Below are positions 29,525 through 39,066 of a DNA stretch of 64,000 nucleotides, in pieces. Numbering within the stretch: the stretch's first letter is position 1; every line of letters begins with the position of its first letter. The stretch lies in assembly GCF_014645535.1 (NCBI RefSeq), contig NZ_BMLX01000003.1:248001-312000 (forward strand), written 5' to 3'. This DNA is from Silvimonas iriomotensis. GTDB taxonomy: Bacteria > Pseudomonadota > Gammaproteobacteria > Burkholderiales > Chitinibacteraceae. Below the pieces are notes generated by a model. The model ran no database searches. It was given only the letters and a program-made list of their open reading frames with translations, and had not been told where the DNA came from. Made by a program: the position numbers and the translations under genes.

Positions 29525-29674
29525 ATCGTGGTTCTGGATCGGTTCAGGATCAACCGGGCGCGGCGTGAAGCGATCCGGAATCATCAACAAAAACAAACCA
29601 TTATCCGGGGTTGGGCGGGGTGGGTCAAACCGGGTGGAGAGAAGGTGCCAAGAGGGGTCGATACCTCATGAAAC

Positions 29675-30274
29675 TTATCCAGCGGCGCTATTACGCTCAT
29701 ACCGCAGCAAACCTTTACTGTCCGGAATGCGTGACAACCCGGCTCGCTGGGCGATTTTGTCCAGAATGAGGCTATGGGGGTGCGGAAGATCAAGAAGGAT
29801 TAACCGAACCGCTTTGCCTGTGTATGGCTCCAGCCAAAGCACACGCCATGCGCCGTTGCCACCATTGTTTTCAATTCTTTCGAAGATGCGCGCAATGTCG
29901 CTGTATTTGAAATACCTGGGCACCCGTCCCGCCAGGACGTCCTCATCCGGAAGGTAAACGAGGCATTGCATCCCCTCATCGTCAAGACGCAGCAAAATGC
30001 GTTTCTCTTCAGGGTAGGGGCGTAAAACGCGCCACACCCCCCAGCCAAGAACGAGGGTGACAAAACCAATAACGATCAGTAGAGGGATTACCAATACTAA
30101 CGGCGCATAGTCCCGATTCTGGAAGATATGCCACACCATATAAAGATCAAACAGACAGAAGACTGGCGTGCCAAATAGGACCAGGCGAATAATCTGGCCC
30201 CGTTTCTTCTGTTTGATCGCATCTGCGCTCAATACATACAACTCGGAGGCTGCTGTTTCGGTCGGTTGATTCAT
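29675..30274 (-). CDS. Orphan membrane protein, two helices
   Basis: A 199-residue protein with two membrane helices (about 28-48 IIRLVLFGTPVFCLFDLYMV and 58-82 LVLVIPLLIVIGFVTLVLGW) and a soluble C-terminal domain of about 110 residues. It lacks a recognised family. The DNA here looks poorer in G+C than the neighbouring housekeeping genes. It may belong with the gene at 30399 as a transferred patch between dusA and rph. Confidence 0.6.
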   Translation of the reverse strand: MNQPTETAASELYVLSADAIKQKKRGQIIRLVLFGTPVFCLFDLYMVWHIFQNRDYAPLVLVIPLLIVIGFVTLVLGWGVWRVLRPYPEEKRILLRLDDEGMQCLVYLPDEDVLAGRVPRYFKYSDIARIFERIENNGGNGAWRVLWLEPYTGKAVRLILLDLPHPHSLILDKIAQRAGLSRIPDSKGLLRYERNSAAG

Positions 30275-30398
30275 TTTTCACGGATTGGAAGCGTATTTGA
30301 ACCGGTAAACAACGGTGGCCAGGAATGATACGCCGTGCCGCCAAGGGCTCATGCGTTTGCACGTTGATCAACAGCGAGAAAGAAACACTTCTCCGTGT

Positions 30399-30728
30399 TC
30401 AAGTCGTGGGTGCAGATTTCAACCAGCAAGCGCCTGCGACAAAGATCAACGACGCAAGAATCGGGCTGTATAGCGGAAGGAAGACAGGGAGACTGGCTAT
30501 CGCCAGAGGCCAGTACAGGTAGCGCCGCCATCCAGGGGCCGGTTGGTTGCCCGATAAGTGATGAAAGCCAGTTTCAAACTTGTCCAGATTCGAATCACTG
30601 GTTTGACCCGAGAAAAACAGCATCACCAAAAGCAACGCGCGTAATGGCCTGAAAACAAAGACGAGCTGGAAGCCATAAACCACGCAAAGCAGGACGATAT
30701 AGAGATGTACAGGATCAGGTTGCATCAA
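30399..30728 (-). CDS. Small orphan membrane protein
   Basis: A 109-residue protein with two hydrophobic regions (YIVLLCVVYGFQLVFVF plus ALLLVMLFF; WPLAIASLPVFLPLYSPILA) and a short loop (SGQTSDSNLDKFETGFHHL). No family recognised. It lies 124 bases upstream of the previous gene on the same strand and has similarly low G+C. Confidence 0.5.
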   Translation of the reverse strand: MMQPDPVHLYIVLLCVVYGFQLVFVFRPLRALLLVMLFFSGQTSDSNLDKFETGFHHLSGNQPAPGWRRYLYWPLAIASLPVFLPLYSPILASLIFVAGACWLKSAPTT

Positions 30729-30849
30729 ATATCTGCCGAGAATTGGGGGCTGCTCATGAGATGGTGCCTGGCGTAGCTAGAAGCAATCGTGCGAGGGAGG
30801 GGCCAAGTTCGTGAGCGTGAATTTGCGCAGACTGGCCCCTTACCCGTTA

Positions 30850-31566
30850 TTACAATGCCAAAGCGGCCTTCTGCAACACGATCAACTCCTTGATCCCTTT
30901 CTCCGCCAGGTCCAGTAGCTGGTTCATCTCTGCCCGGCTGAACGGTACGCCTTCTGCGGTGCCCTGGATTTCCACAAACTCGCCGCTGCCGGTCATGACG
31001 ACGTTCATGTCGGTTTCGCAGGCGGAGTCTTCCGGGTAATCCAGATCCAGCACCGGGCTGTTTTCAAAGATGCCGACAGAGATGGCGGCGACGTGGTCTT
31101 TGAGGGGGCTGGTGGTCAGTTTGCCGGCGGCGATCAGGCCGTTGATGGCGTCGCTGACGGCGACAAAGGCGCCGGTGATGCTGGCGGTGCGGGTGCCGCC
31201 ATCGGCCTGGATGACGTCGCAATCCACCAGAATCTGGCGCTCGCCCAGTTTTTCCAGATCCACCACGGCGCGCAGGCTGCGGCCAATCAGTCGCTGGATT
31301 TCCTGGGTGCGGCCAGATTGTTTGCCCTGGGCGGCTTCGCGGCGCATGCGGCTGTTGGTGGAGCGCGGCAGCATGCCGTATTCGGCGGTCACCCAGCCCT
31401 GGCCTTTGCCTTTCAGAAAGGGCGGGACGCTTTCTTCCACGGTGGCGGTGCAGATGACTTTGGTGTCGCCGAACTCCACCAGCACGCTGCCTTCCGCGTG
31501 GCGGGTGTAGTTACGGGTCAGGCGCACCTGGCGTAGTTCGTCGGCTTGGCGGTTGGAGGGGCGCAT
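30850..31566 (-). CDS. rph: Ribonuclease PH
   Basis: The 238-residue phosphorolytic 3'-5' exoribonuclease trims tRNA 3' ends. The start [20 protein letters not shown], then [20 protein letters not shown] and [19 protein letters not shown] are diagnostic. Length equals the family standard (238). AAGGA lies upstream of the ATG. Confidence 0.97.
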   Translation of the reverse strand: MRPSNRQADELRQVRLTRNYTRHAEGSVLVEFGDTKVICTATVEESVPPFLKGKGQGWVTAEYGMLPRSTNSRMRREAAQGKQSGRTQEIQRLIGRSLRAVVDLEKLGERQILVDCDVIQADGGTRTASITGAFVAVSDAINGLIAAGKLTTSPLKDHVAAISVGIFENSPVLDLDYPEDSACETDMNVVMTGSGEFVEIQGTAEGVPFSRAEMNQLLDLAEKGIKELIVLQKAALAL

Positions 31567-31706
31567 GCGGTTGTCCTTGGGTTTTTGGAGGTTGGACGAA
31601 GTATAACCGCTGCTTGCCGTGGAAAGCTCAACCAGGGCCGGTCAGGCCAGGACCGGCGTGATGATGCGACGGTGTCCGGGGCGAATGCAGCGGCCACACA
31701 CCCCGG

Positions 31707-31741
31707 CACACCTCACACCTCACACCTCACACCTCACACCT
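31707..31741. repeat. Five tandem CACACCT heptamers
   Basis: Five perfect 7-base units and a partial one, ending four bases before the stop of the phosphatase gene. The tract is in the short gap between rph and the phosphatase and is a likely site of copy-number variation. Confidence 0.9.
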
Positions 31742-31744
31742 CAC

Positions 31745-32656
31745 TCACTTCGAGTATCGGGCAATCGCGCTCTGGATTTCAGAGATCGCTTTCTCGATAT
31801 CGTCTTCGGTGATTTCGCCGGTTTTCTTGATGTCGATGGGATCAACGTGGGTGGCAATGGTCACCTGGTCGAGCTTTTGCGTCGAGACAAACGCACTGGA
31901 AGAGACGTTGTCGTCTTCTTCTTCGTGCCAGTTGATGCCCAGCGCGGTGAGGTTGTCGCCAAACTTGCCGCCACGCAGGTCAGCGCGATCCATCAATTGC
32001 GGGATGGAGAACAGCACCGGGAAGGCCGACAGGAACTGGGTCAGTTCGTCTTGCTCCACTGAGGCCCAGAAGCCGTCGGTGCACAGCAAAATGCTGTCGC
32101 CATCAGACAGGGCGATCTTGCCGCCGACTTCGATCTCGGGCGGATAAGAGCCGCCAAGGCAGCTGTAAATCTTGTTTTTCTCAGGGTGGACCAGCGCCTC
32201 TTCGGCACTGATCTTGCCGTCATCAACCATTCGCTGCACTTTGGAGTGATCGCGCGTGCGCGCCACAATGCGGCTCTTGCGCACCAGATACAGACGCGAA
32301 TCACCCACGTGCGCCCAGTAGGCAATGCCATCCTGAATCACACAAGCCACACAGGTGGTGCGCGGCACTTCGACCAGCTGATGGTTGGCGGCGTAGTGAA
32401 AGATGGCTTCATGCGCGCGCTGAAAGGCTTCGGCCAGAAACTGGCTGGGGTTGTCCAGCGAGGGCTGCGCTTTTTTCTGGAACTGGTCAGTCAACAGTTG
32501 CACCGCAATCTGCGCTGCAACTTCGCCGTGCAAGTGGCCGCCCATGCCGTCAGCCACTACCAGCAACAAGGCATCACGGCTATACGAGTAGCCCACGCGA
32601 TCCTGGTTGTATTTGCGACCGCCAGTCCGGCTGTCCTGGTAAATGGAGAACTTCAT
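31745..32656 (-). CDS. PP2C-family protein phosphatase
   Basis: A 303-residue metal-dependent Ser/Thr phosphatase. PP2C motifs in order: NQDRVGY, VVADGMGGH, AHVGDSRLYLV, LCTDGFWASV and GDNLTALGI. The acidic C-terminal tail (EITEDDIEKAISEIQSAIAR) goes beyond the catalytic core. Its ATG overlaps the kinase stop by four bases (ATGA), so it is co-translated with the kinase and presumably reverses its phosphorylations. Confidence 0.93.
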   Translation of the reverse strand: MKFSIYQDSRTGGRKYNQDRVGYSYSRDALLLVVADGMGGHLHGEVAAQIAVQLLTDQFQKKAQPSLDNPSQFLAEAFQRAHEAIFHYAANHQLVEVPRTTCVACVIQDGIAYWAHVGDSRLYLVRKSRIVARTRDHSKVQRMVDDGKISAEEALVHPEKNKIYSCLGGSYPPEIEVGGKIALSDGDSILLCTDGFWASVEQDELTQFLSAFPVLFSIPQLMDRADLRGGKFGDNLTALGINWHEEEDDNVSSSAFVSTQKLDQVTIATHVDPIDIKKTGEITEDDIEKAISEIQSAIARYSK

Positions 32657-33621
32657 TCAGTCACTCGTGCAGGTTTGGTGGTCAGGGTCTGCCAGGTGCG
32701 GCGCAGTTGATGAAAAATGCTGCGGCGCCGTGCGGGGCGAGAGCCGGCTTCGGCCAGTTGCTTTTGCAGGCCGGGCACGCTTTGCGGGCGCTCGTCGGCA
32801 TTCAGGCGCAGGCAGCGGTCAATCATGGTCAGCAATTCGGGCGAATACCGGTCGCCATAACGGGCGGCCAGATCCGGCAGCTTGTCTTCTTTCAGCCGGG
32901 CGTCGGCCGGGGGCGGCGCGGTGCCGGCAATGCAGGCATACATGGTAGCGCCCACACCGTAGATGTCGGTCCAGGGGCCCAGCGAATCTTTCTTGCCGTA
33001 TTGCTCCGGCGCGGCAAAGCCGGGCGTGTACATGGGCGTGAGCCGGTTGTGTTCGCTGGTCAGCGTCTGGCGGGCAGAGCCGAAATCAAGCAAGACGGGC
33101 GAGCCATCTTTGCGGATATAGATATTGGCGGGCTTGATATCCAGGTGCAGCAGCTTGTTCAGGTGCACCTCACGCAGGCCGTGGAGCAGCGTGTAGAACA
33201 CGTGGCGGATGAGCTTTTCATCAACGCCTTCGCGGTCATGCTTGAGCTGGATTTCTTTTTGCAGCGTGCGGCCACGTTCGTATTCCATGACCATATAGAC
33301 GGTGTCATTGGCCCGGAAGAAATTGAGCACGCGCACAATGTTCGGGTGCGAGATATGCGCCAGCGTCTTGCCTTCTTCAAAGAAGCACTTCAGACCATGG
33401 CGGAACAGCGCCAGATTTTCGTCGCTGGTCGCTTGTACGGCATCCCCCTCGCGGCGCAGCACCAGCGAGTTGGGCAGATACTCTTTGATCGCCACCGGAT
33501 AGTCGTTCTCGTCATGCGCGAGATAGACAATACTGAAGCCACCAGCCGACAACAGCTTGGCAATCGTATAGTTCTGCAGTTGATAGCCGCGAGCCAGCGG
33601 TTGATTACTCGGCGTCGTCAT
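32653..33621 (-). CDS. Serine/threonine protein kinase (eukaryotic-like)
   Basis: A 322-residue kinase with no membrane helix. Residues 25-30 hold a relaxed glycine loop (SAGGFS). Lys46 is in VAIKEYLP, the catalytic loop HLDIKPAN is at 159-166 (HLD in place of HRD), DFG starts at 179, and APEQYGKKD marks the activation segment. The core ends near residue 285; the remainder is a basic tail. First gene of the kinase-phosphatase pair, divergent from yicC. Start ATG 33621; a GTG 21 bases upstream is in frame. Substrates unknown. Confidence 0.92.
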   Translation of the reverse strand: MTTPSNQPLARGYQLQNYTIAKLLSAGGFSIVYLAHDENDYPVAIKEYLPNSLVLRREGDAVQATSDENLALFRHGLKCFFEEGKTLAHISHPNIVRVLNFFRANDTVYMVMEYERGRTLQKEIQLKHDREGVDEKLIRHVFYTLLHGLREVHLNKLLHLDIKPANIYIRKDGSPVLLDFGSARQTLTSEHNRLTPMYTPGFAAPEQYGKKDSLGPWTDIYGVGATMYACIAGTAPPPADARLKEDKLPDLAARYGDRYSPELLTMIDRCLRLNADERPQSVPGLQKQLAEAGSRPARRRSIFHQLRRTWQTLTTKPARVTE

Positions 33622-33890
33622 TATGGGGATTGGTATACTCACTCACTTCGGCGCATTGTGAGTGGCGGCCTCTCGAAAGTAAAGGCGCTTGCTTACAAGA
33701 ATCAGCGGGCGGTGGCAGAACGTAGCTGGCCGGTGATTCCGGGGGCGATCGGCCTGCCGTTGTGTAGTAAGGTAGCAACAAACACCAGAATGACAGGGCG
33801 TGTGCGCAGCGCGGGCACGCAGGCGACATCATGCAGGGCGACGGGCCGTGGTGCCCGCTGCCGCGGCAGTACCAACAGCAAGGATTTCAA
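33622..33890. promoter_or_regulatory. Divergent spacer between kinase and yicC
   Basis: 269 bases that should hold both promoters. I see no convincing gene. AAGGA at about 33880 serves the yicC start. Confidence 0.35.
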
Positions 33891-34757
33891 ATGATTTACA
33901 GCATGACGGGCTTTTCTGTGGCCCAGCGCGAACTGGCCGCCGGCACACTGACGGTGGAACTGCGCGCGGTCAATCACCGCTTTCTGGATCTCTCTGTCCG
34001 CCTGCCGGAAGAGTTCCGCGCCTTTGAAGGCGCCATCCGCGAGAAGATCGCCGGTGGCGTGGCCCGGGGCAAGGTAGAGTGCCGCGTTGGTTTCAATGCC
34101 GCTGCCGGTGGCGCCGGTGAGCTCAAGCTCGATCGCGACCTGTTGCAGTCGCTGATCGTTGCCGCACGGACCGCGCAAGAACTGGCGCCAGGCTCGGGCG
34201 AACTCAAGCTGGGCGAGTTGCTGCGCTGGCCGGGCGTGCTGACGCAAACGGCGCCGCAGCCGGAAGAACTGGGCGAAGCATGTCTGGCCTTGCTGGGCGA
34301 AGTCATCAAGGACTTCACCGCCAGCCGTGGCCGCGAAGGCGAAAAGCTCAAGGCGCATTTGCTGGAGCGTGTGGCCGGCATGGAGACCATCGTCGCTGAG
34401 GTCAAACCCAGAATCCCGCAACTCGTGACCGAGTACGAAGCCAAGCTCAAGAGCCGCTTCCTGGAGGCCATGGGCACGCTGGATGACGACCGCGTCCGCC
34501 AGGAAATCGTGGTGTTCGCGCAGAAGATTGACGTGGACGAAGAGCTGTCACGCCTCGCTGCGCACCTGGATGAAGTGCGCCGCATTCTCGACAAGGGCGG
34601 CGCCGTCGGCAAACGGCTGGACTTTTTGATGCAGGAACTCAACCGTGAAGCCAACACGCTGGGCTCCAAGTCGGTCTCGGTGGAAACCAGCCGCGCCTCC
34701 ATGGCGCTCAAGGTGCTGATCGAACAGATGCGCGAGCAAATCCAGAATCTGGAGTAA
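33891..34757 (+). CDS. yicC: YicC family endoribonuclease
   Basis: The 288-residue protein has the family length. It starts MIYSMTGFSVAQRELAAG and contains ELRAVNHRFLDLSVRLPEEF and the C-terminal DUF1732 signature LDFLMQELNREANTLGSKS, with E-rich metal site residues. YicC is an RNase that acts on small RNAs in E. coli. In many betaproteobacteria yicC is followed directly by gmk; here 24 kb intervenes. AGGA lies before ATG 33891; an upstream in-frame start at 33831 lacks support. Confidence 0.93.
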   Translation: MIYSMTGFSVAQRELAAGTLTVELRAVNHRFLDLSVRLPEEFRAFEGAIREKIAGGVARGKVECRVGFNAAAGGAGELKLDRDLLQSLIVAARTAQELAPGSGELKLGELLRWPGVLTQTAPQPEELGEACLALLGEVIKDFTASRGREGEKLKAHLLERVAGMETIVAEVKPRIPQLVTEYEAKLKSRFLEAMGTLDDDRVRQEIVVFAQKIDVDEELSRLAAHLDEVRRILDKGGAVGKRLDFLMQELNREANTLGSKSVSVETSRASMALKVLIEQMREQIQNLE

Positions 34758-34771
34758 TCACCTGCTACGCA

Positions 34772-34813
34772 GCACAACAAAAAAGCCGGCCTATGCCGGC
34801 TTTTTTGTTGTGC
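34772..34813. terminator. Bidirectional terminator between yicC and eutR
   Basis: A perfect 19-bp stem with loop CTAT. The core AAAAAGCCGGC / GCCGGCTTTTT gives a U-tract on both strands. It closes both yicC (plus) and the whole eut operon (minus). Confidence 0.93.
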
Positions 34814-34824
34814 CAACCCGTCAG

Positions 34825-35886
34825 TCAGCCCGGCAGCGCCCGGCCACGGCGTAACGATGCCGACGGTTTTTCACCGAACAAGCGCTGGTAATCCACCGCA
34901 AACTGGCTCATATGCCAGAAGCCCCAGGCGAACGCAGCCTCCTGGATGGTGGCATGAGACGAATACGGGCTCAGCAACTCGCGCCGTACCGCATTCAGCC
35001 GGATGGCTTTCAGGTATCCCAGCGGGCAGATATCCAGCGTGTTATGAAAACAGTTCTGCAAGGTGCGCCGGCTGACGTGCAGATGCTGGCACAAATCGGC
35101 CAGAGCCACGGGCTCGTCCGGGTGATCAAGCACATACTCGCGCGCGGTGCGCACGGTGCGCCAATGGCTGCCACGGCTGCGGCTCTGGCGGGGTGCAGCC
35201 AGCGCCTGGGCATCGGCCAGCAGGTCAATCAATTGATCCAGCAGTTCATGCCGGGCAAACCGGTGGCTGACCGGATGATGCAAGTCTTGCGGACGCCGGG
35301 CCGCGATACCCAGCAAGTGCTGCTGGGTACGGATCAGCGCCCGTTTTTTGTCGCGCCCGACCTTGAGCACGGGCGCACCCAGCACAGACAGCGCCAGACC
35401 GCCTTCCAGCTCAGTGGCGGCATGGGTTTCCAGCTCGTGCTGGCGGATGACCAGACCCATGATGTGAAAATCATCCGGCGTGGTCAGTTCAAACTCGTGC
35501 CCGCCGGCGCTGACGGCAATGGCGTCGTCGTCGATGGGCGTGTAGCCGTTGCTGGCGGCTTTGCCTTCGGTGTACGGAATGCCAAACCACCAGGCATCGG
35601 GCCAGACCATGCACGATTGCCGCAGCGCCAGGCTGGTGGTTTCCTCGAAGCATTGCAGTTCATCCAGCCACATCTCCTTGAGTTCACCGGTAAACACGCC
35701 AGGGCAAAGCTGGTCGTACAACTGCTGCCAGGCGGTGATTACGCAAGATTGCTCATACGCGTTGCCGGTGCGCGCATGGCGAAACCTGTCTTCCAGCCCG
35801 AGTTTTTCGGTGGTTTCGCTGCTGTCCTGCAAGTCGGTGACCAAGCGGTGCAGCGGGGGCAGGGCGGGGGCGGGGAGTCTGTGCAT
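34825..35886 (-). CDS. eutR: AraC-family ethanolamine regulator EutR
   Basis: A 353-residue activator. The C-terminal 110 residues hold the double helix-turn-helix of the AraC family (VALADLCQHLHVSRRTLQNC and HATIQEAAFAWGFWHMSQFA). The N-terminal part matches EutR-type sensing domains, which in Salmonella respond to ethanolamine plus adenosylcobalamin. As in Salmonella it is the last gene of the operon, which gives positive feedback. I use ATG 35886; TTG codons just upstream are in frame. It follows pduT by 26 bases. Confidence 0.9.
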   Translation of the reverse strand: MHRLPAPALPPLHRLVTDLQDSSETTEKLGLEDRFRHARTGNAYEQSCVITAWQQLYDQLCPGVFTGELKEMWLDELQCFEETTSLALRQSCMVWPDAWWFGIPYTEGKAASNGYTPIDDDAIAVSAGGHEFELTTPDDFHIMGLVIRQHELETHAATELEGGLALSVLGAPVLKVGRDKKRALIRTQQHLLGIAARRPQDLHHPVSHRFARHELLDQLIDLLADAQALAAPRQSRSRGSHWRTVRTAREYVLDHPDEPVALADLCQHLHVSRRTLQNCFHNTLDICPLGYLKAIRLNAVRRELLSPYSSHATIQEAAFAWGFWHMSQFAVDYQRLFGEKPSASLRRGRALPG

Positions 35887-35912
35887 GGTATCCGGCAACA
35901 ACGCGCCGCTGG

Positions 35913-36476
35913 TTACAGCAGGCTGTTGATGATCTCCTTGCCGGGCCGGGCGATCACGGCCTTGTGGACCAGCAAACCTTTGTCAGCCGCGCAGGAGACC
36001 GCCGCTTCAAGCGCACTGTGGGTGTCGGCCACGTCACCCGTCAGCACCAGATAACATTTGCCGCCAATACCAAATGCCAGATGAATGCGGATCAGCGCCA
36101 CGTTGGCCGCTTTCACCGCCAGATCGGCCGCTTCAATGCACGCCGCAACGCTGAAGGTTTCCAGTACGCCCAGCGCCTGTACGTTTTCAACCGGCGTCAC
36201 GCCGCTGATGGCAGGCAGCACGGACGGGTGAATGTTGGCGATGGTGAAATGATCCACCAGGTGATGCTGCGCCAGCTGGCAGCCCTGGGCTGTGGCCTGC
36301 TGTACCGCCGCCACATCGCCACCGATCATGACAATGAACTTGCCGGGGCAAATGGACTTGGCCACCAGCAACTGCACGGCGGCAGTTTTGGTCATGGCAT
36401 CCGCCACCTCAATGCCTTTGGCAATGCTGGTGAATTCAACCAGGCCAATGGCGTGATGACTTACGGTGTGCTGCAT
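35913..36476 (-). CDS. pduT: Microcompartment shell protein PduT (tandem BMC, Fe-S site)
   Basis: A 187-residue shell protein with two BMC domains (about 8-90 and 98-180) that forms pseudohexameric trimers. Cys43 in SICPGKF matches the cysteine that holds a [4Fe-4S] cluster at the central pore in PduT, so electrons could cross the shell. It aligns closely with Salmonella PduT ([11 protein letters not shown]..., [22 protein letters not shown]). It overlaps pduS by 16 bases. It is a propanediol-type protein within an ethanolamine operon. Confidence 0.93.
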   Translation of the reverse strand: MQHTVSHHAIGLVEFTSIAKGIEVADAMTKTAAVQLLVAKSICPGKFIVMIGGDVAAVQQATAQGCQLAQHHLVDHFTIANIHPSVLPAISGVTPVENVQALGVLETFSVAACIEAADLAVKAANVALIRIHLAFGIGGKCYLVLTGDVADTHSALEAAVSCAADKGLLVHKAVIARPGKEIINSLL

Positions 36477-37816
36477 ACGGATTCCTGCCTGGTAATGATG
36501 ATTGCATCAGCGGTGATGGCCTGCACCCGCCCGGCCATACTGGCGTGGACCGCCGCGCCCGGCGCATCTGCTGGTACATCGGCCAGCAACTGGCCGTGAG
36601 TAACGGTTTCGCCCACCGCAACCTGCGGCGTGGCCGGGGCGCCGATGTGCTGACGCAACTTGATGACCACTTCGTCGGGTTGCCAGTTAACCTGCTGCCA
36701 CGGTGCTTTGTGGTTGAACGCATCCAGCCCCAGCCGCGTGACCAGCCGGCTGGTGGGTACCAGCCGCGCCGTCGCCAGCGGGTCTGCCTCACGCAGGGTG
36801 CCGCTGTAACGGGCGCCTTGTTCGCGCAAGCCGGCTTTGAGCATGCGGTTGATGCGCATCGGTGAAATCCCCACCGGGCAGGCATAGGCCTCGCACACGC
36901 CGCATTCTGAACAGCTCAGCGCCGCCAGCACGGTAGACGGCGCCGGGCCGATCTGCCGGTAGTTCATGGCGCGGATGATCAGATGCGGTGGTAGTTCATG
37001 GCCGACAAGATGGCGCGGACATAGTTCGGTGCACAGGCCGCATTGTTCGCAAACACTGCGCGCCATGCCTAGCAGGCGCGCCTGATTTTGCTGGCGTCGG
37101 CCAATCAGCGTGTGTTCTGCCGGCAGCACAACAATCCCGCCGGTGGTCTTGGTGACGGGTTCGTCCAGATCAGTCAGCAAGCGGCCCATCATGGGGCCGC
37201 CATCAATGAAAGCCACTTGCGTGCCTTCGGTCCCGCCGGCCTGGGCAATGACCTCGCGCAGGCGCACGCCGATGGGCACGGTCAGCGTGACCGGCGCATG
37301 CACCGCGCCGTTGACGGTCAGCGTGCGCGCTGTCACTGGCGTACCGTCATCCACCGCGCGCGCCAGGTTGATGACGGTTTGCACATTGCTGACCACCACA
37401 CCCACCTGTGCTGGCAGGCCGCCCGGGGGCACGCGCCGGCCGGTGGCCAGCCAGATGGTGATGACCTCATCGCCCGCCGGGTAAACATCCTTGAGCAGAT
37501 GAATGCGGATATGGCCTGGCAGCAGCGGCGTCAGCGCGTCGATGGCGTCCGTGTATTTGGCCTTGAGCGCAATGATGCCTTGCGTGGCGCCAGTGGCGGC
37601 CATGCACAACTGCAGGCCACGCACCAGTTGCGCCGCGTACCGGGCCGCCAGTTGCTGATCCACCTTCAGCAGCGGTTCGCATTCGGCACCATTGACGAGG
37701 TAAATCTCGGCCTGTGCAGCCAGCTTGGCATGGGTGGGGAAACCAGCCCCACCCGCGCCAACCACGCCAGCCGCCCGCACCCTGGCGCGGATGCTGTCTG
37801 CATCAGGCAGCGTCAT
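36461..37816 (-). CDS. pduS: Cobalamin reductase PduS (flavin and 2x[4Fe-4S])
   Basis: A 451-residue RnfC-like protein. The N-terminal dinucleotide/flavin site is [13 protein letters not shown], and two cluster motifs follow: [12 protein letters not shown] and [13 protein letters not shown]. The C-terminal region is a biotinyl/SLBB-like fold ([16 protein letters not shown]). In Pdu compartments PduS reduces cob(III)alamin to cob(I)alamin and partners with PduT. Here it would feed EutT. ATG 37816 has GGAGG upstream and lies inside the end of eutK, so translation is coupled. No other pdu enzyme genes are present. Confidence 0.93.
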   Translation of the reverse strand: MTLPDADSIRARVRAAGVVGAGGAGFPTHAKLAAQAEIYLVNGAECEPLLKVDQQLAARYAAQLVRGLQLCMAATGATQGIIALKAKYTDAIDALTPLLPGHIRIHLLKDVYPAGDEVITIWLATGRRVPPGGLPAQVGVVVSNVQTVINLARAVDDGTPVTARTLTVNGAVHAPVTLTVPIGVRLREVIAQAGGTEGTQVAFIDGGPMMGRLLTDLDEPVTKTTGGIVVLPAEHTLIGRRQQNQARLLGMARSVCEQCGLCTELCPRHLVGHELPPHLIIRAMNYRQIGPAPSTVLAALSCSECGVCEAYACPVGISPMRINRMLKAGLREQGARYSGTLREADPLATARLVPTSRLVTRLGLDAFNHKAPWQQVNWQPDEVVIKLRQHIGAPATPQVAVGETVTHGQLLADVPADAPGAAVHASMAGRVQAITADAIIITRQESVCSTP

Positions 37817-38390
37817 GCGGCCCTCCATGGGCGATCACATAGCGCCCCTGCCGGCGATGCAGATGGCCGGCCCGGCACAGGGCCTCCAGCCAGCGCCGGT
37901 GTATGGACATATCCGGGAAGCGTGCCTGCAGTTCCGTCAGTGTCATGCCCTGGGGCGTGGCGGCAATGGCGGCCAGCACGCCGGCTTCATCCGGTACGGC
38001 GGCGGCCGGGGCCGGTGCCGCCGCGCTCTGTGCCAGCGGGGCTGGTGCCGGAACAGCCGGTGCCACAGCCGGCGCAAGAGGCGCCACCGGTGGTGCGGGC
38101 GTGGCCGGTGGCGGTGCAAGCAACTGCATGATCAGCCGTTCGGTATCCGGGTCTGGCCGGCCAATATCCTGGCGGCTGACGACCTCGCCCAGCCGCGCGG
38201 CGGCCGCCGTGCCGGCATCCAGCGCGGCGCGGCAGGCGGCCAGATCGCCCTCGACGATCAGCGAGATCATGCCCGGATCAGTCTGCCACTGGCGCAACAG
38301 CCGCACGTTGGCCGACTTGAGCATGGCGTCGGCGGCCTCCAGTGCCGTGGCCAGCCCGCGTACTTCCAGTAAACCCAGGGCGTTGATCAT
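37803..38390 (-). CDS. eutK: Shell protein EutK (BMC domain plus C-terminal winged helix)
   Basis: A 195-residue protein. Residues 1-85 are a BMC domain (MINALGLLEVRGLATALEAA; SLIVEGDLAACRAALDAG). An Ala/Pro-rich linker of about 45 residues follows, then a winged-helix domain (about 135-195: GMTLTELQARFPDMSIHRRW, GRYVIAHG). Salmonella EutK is 164 residues; the added length is in the linker. The C-terminal domain is proposed to bind nucleic acid. It begins two bases after eutL. Confidence 0.92.
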   Translation of the reverse strand: MINALGLLEVRGLATALEAADAMLKSANVRLLRQWQTDPGMISLIVEGDLAACRAALDAGTAAAARLGEVVSRQDIGRPDPDTERLIMQLLAPPPATPAPPVAPLAPAVAPAVPAPAPLAQSAAAPAPAAAVPDEAGVLAAIAATPQGMTLTELQARFPDMSIHRRWLEALCRAGHLHRRQGRYVIAHGGPHDAA

Positions 38391-38392
38391 GA

Positions 38393-39052
38393 TCAGGCCC
38401 GGCTGACTGGCTGCCGCGCTACATCCAGCACGGCTTCGGTGAAGGCGTTGCATGCTGCCGTACACGCGGCCTGGCTGCCGGTCAGGAACGCGCCGGAATA
38501 GTTGGTTTCAGACGGCGGCGGCACGTACATGGCCAGATCGACACTGGCGGCCTTGAGCGCGGCGTCAGTGCCGAAGGTGGCTTCCAGCGGCGGGGCGATC
38601 AGATACGCCAGCGGCTCGCCCACCCGCACCCCGGCCTGCCCGGCAAGGAAGGAGCCGCAGCGCGACACCAGATGCGCCAGAAACGCGGTGTCTTCGGCAT
38701 CATTGGCCCAGCGAAAAGCCGGGCCGTGTTCGATGGTGGCCACCATGGAATCCAGCCCCGCGCGCACTTCAGCGGGCGAGCTGCCGCCCAGCATGATCAA
38801 TACTTCGCCCGCGGTGGGGGAGGAACTATGCGCCGCGCCCGCGTACAGCGAGCGGCCAAAGACCACCTCGACCTGGGCTTGCTTGGTTGCCTCGTCGGCG
38901 GCGATATACGCCACGTCGTCCGAGTCTGCCGTCAACAGACCCAGGCAGTTGACGTGATCCGGCAGTTTGAGGGTTTTCTTGAAATCAGCCTGTACGGAAG
39001 CAATCAGCCGCACTGCTTTGACATTGGGTTTGATCAGATCCAGCGTAGCCAT
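38393..39052 (-). CDS. eutL: Shell protein EutL (trimeric BMC-T)
   Basis: 219 residues, the same length as enterobacterial EutL. It starts [20 protein letters not shown] and contains [20 protein letters not shown]. Two BMC domains form a trimer with a gated pore that binds ethanolamine and may pass large cofactors such as cobalamin. It follows eutC by 14 bases. Confidence 0.96.
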   Translation of the reverse strand: MATLDLIKPNVKAVRLIASVQADFKKTLKLPDHVNCLGLLTADSDDVAYIAADEATKQAQVEVVFGRSLYAGAAHSSSPTAGEVLIMLGGSSPAEVRAGLDSMVATIEHGPAFRWANDAEDTAFLAHLVSRCGSFLAGQAGVRVGEPLAYLIAPPLEATFGTDAALKAASVDLAMYVPPPSETNYSGAFLTGSQAACTAACNAFTEAVLDVARQPVSRA

Positions 39053-39066
39053 ACGGGTTCTCCTGG

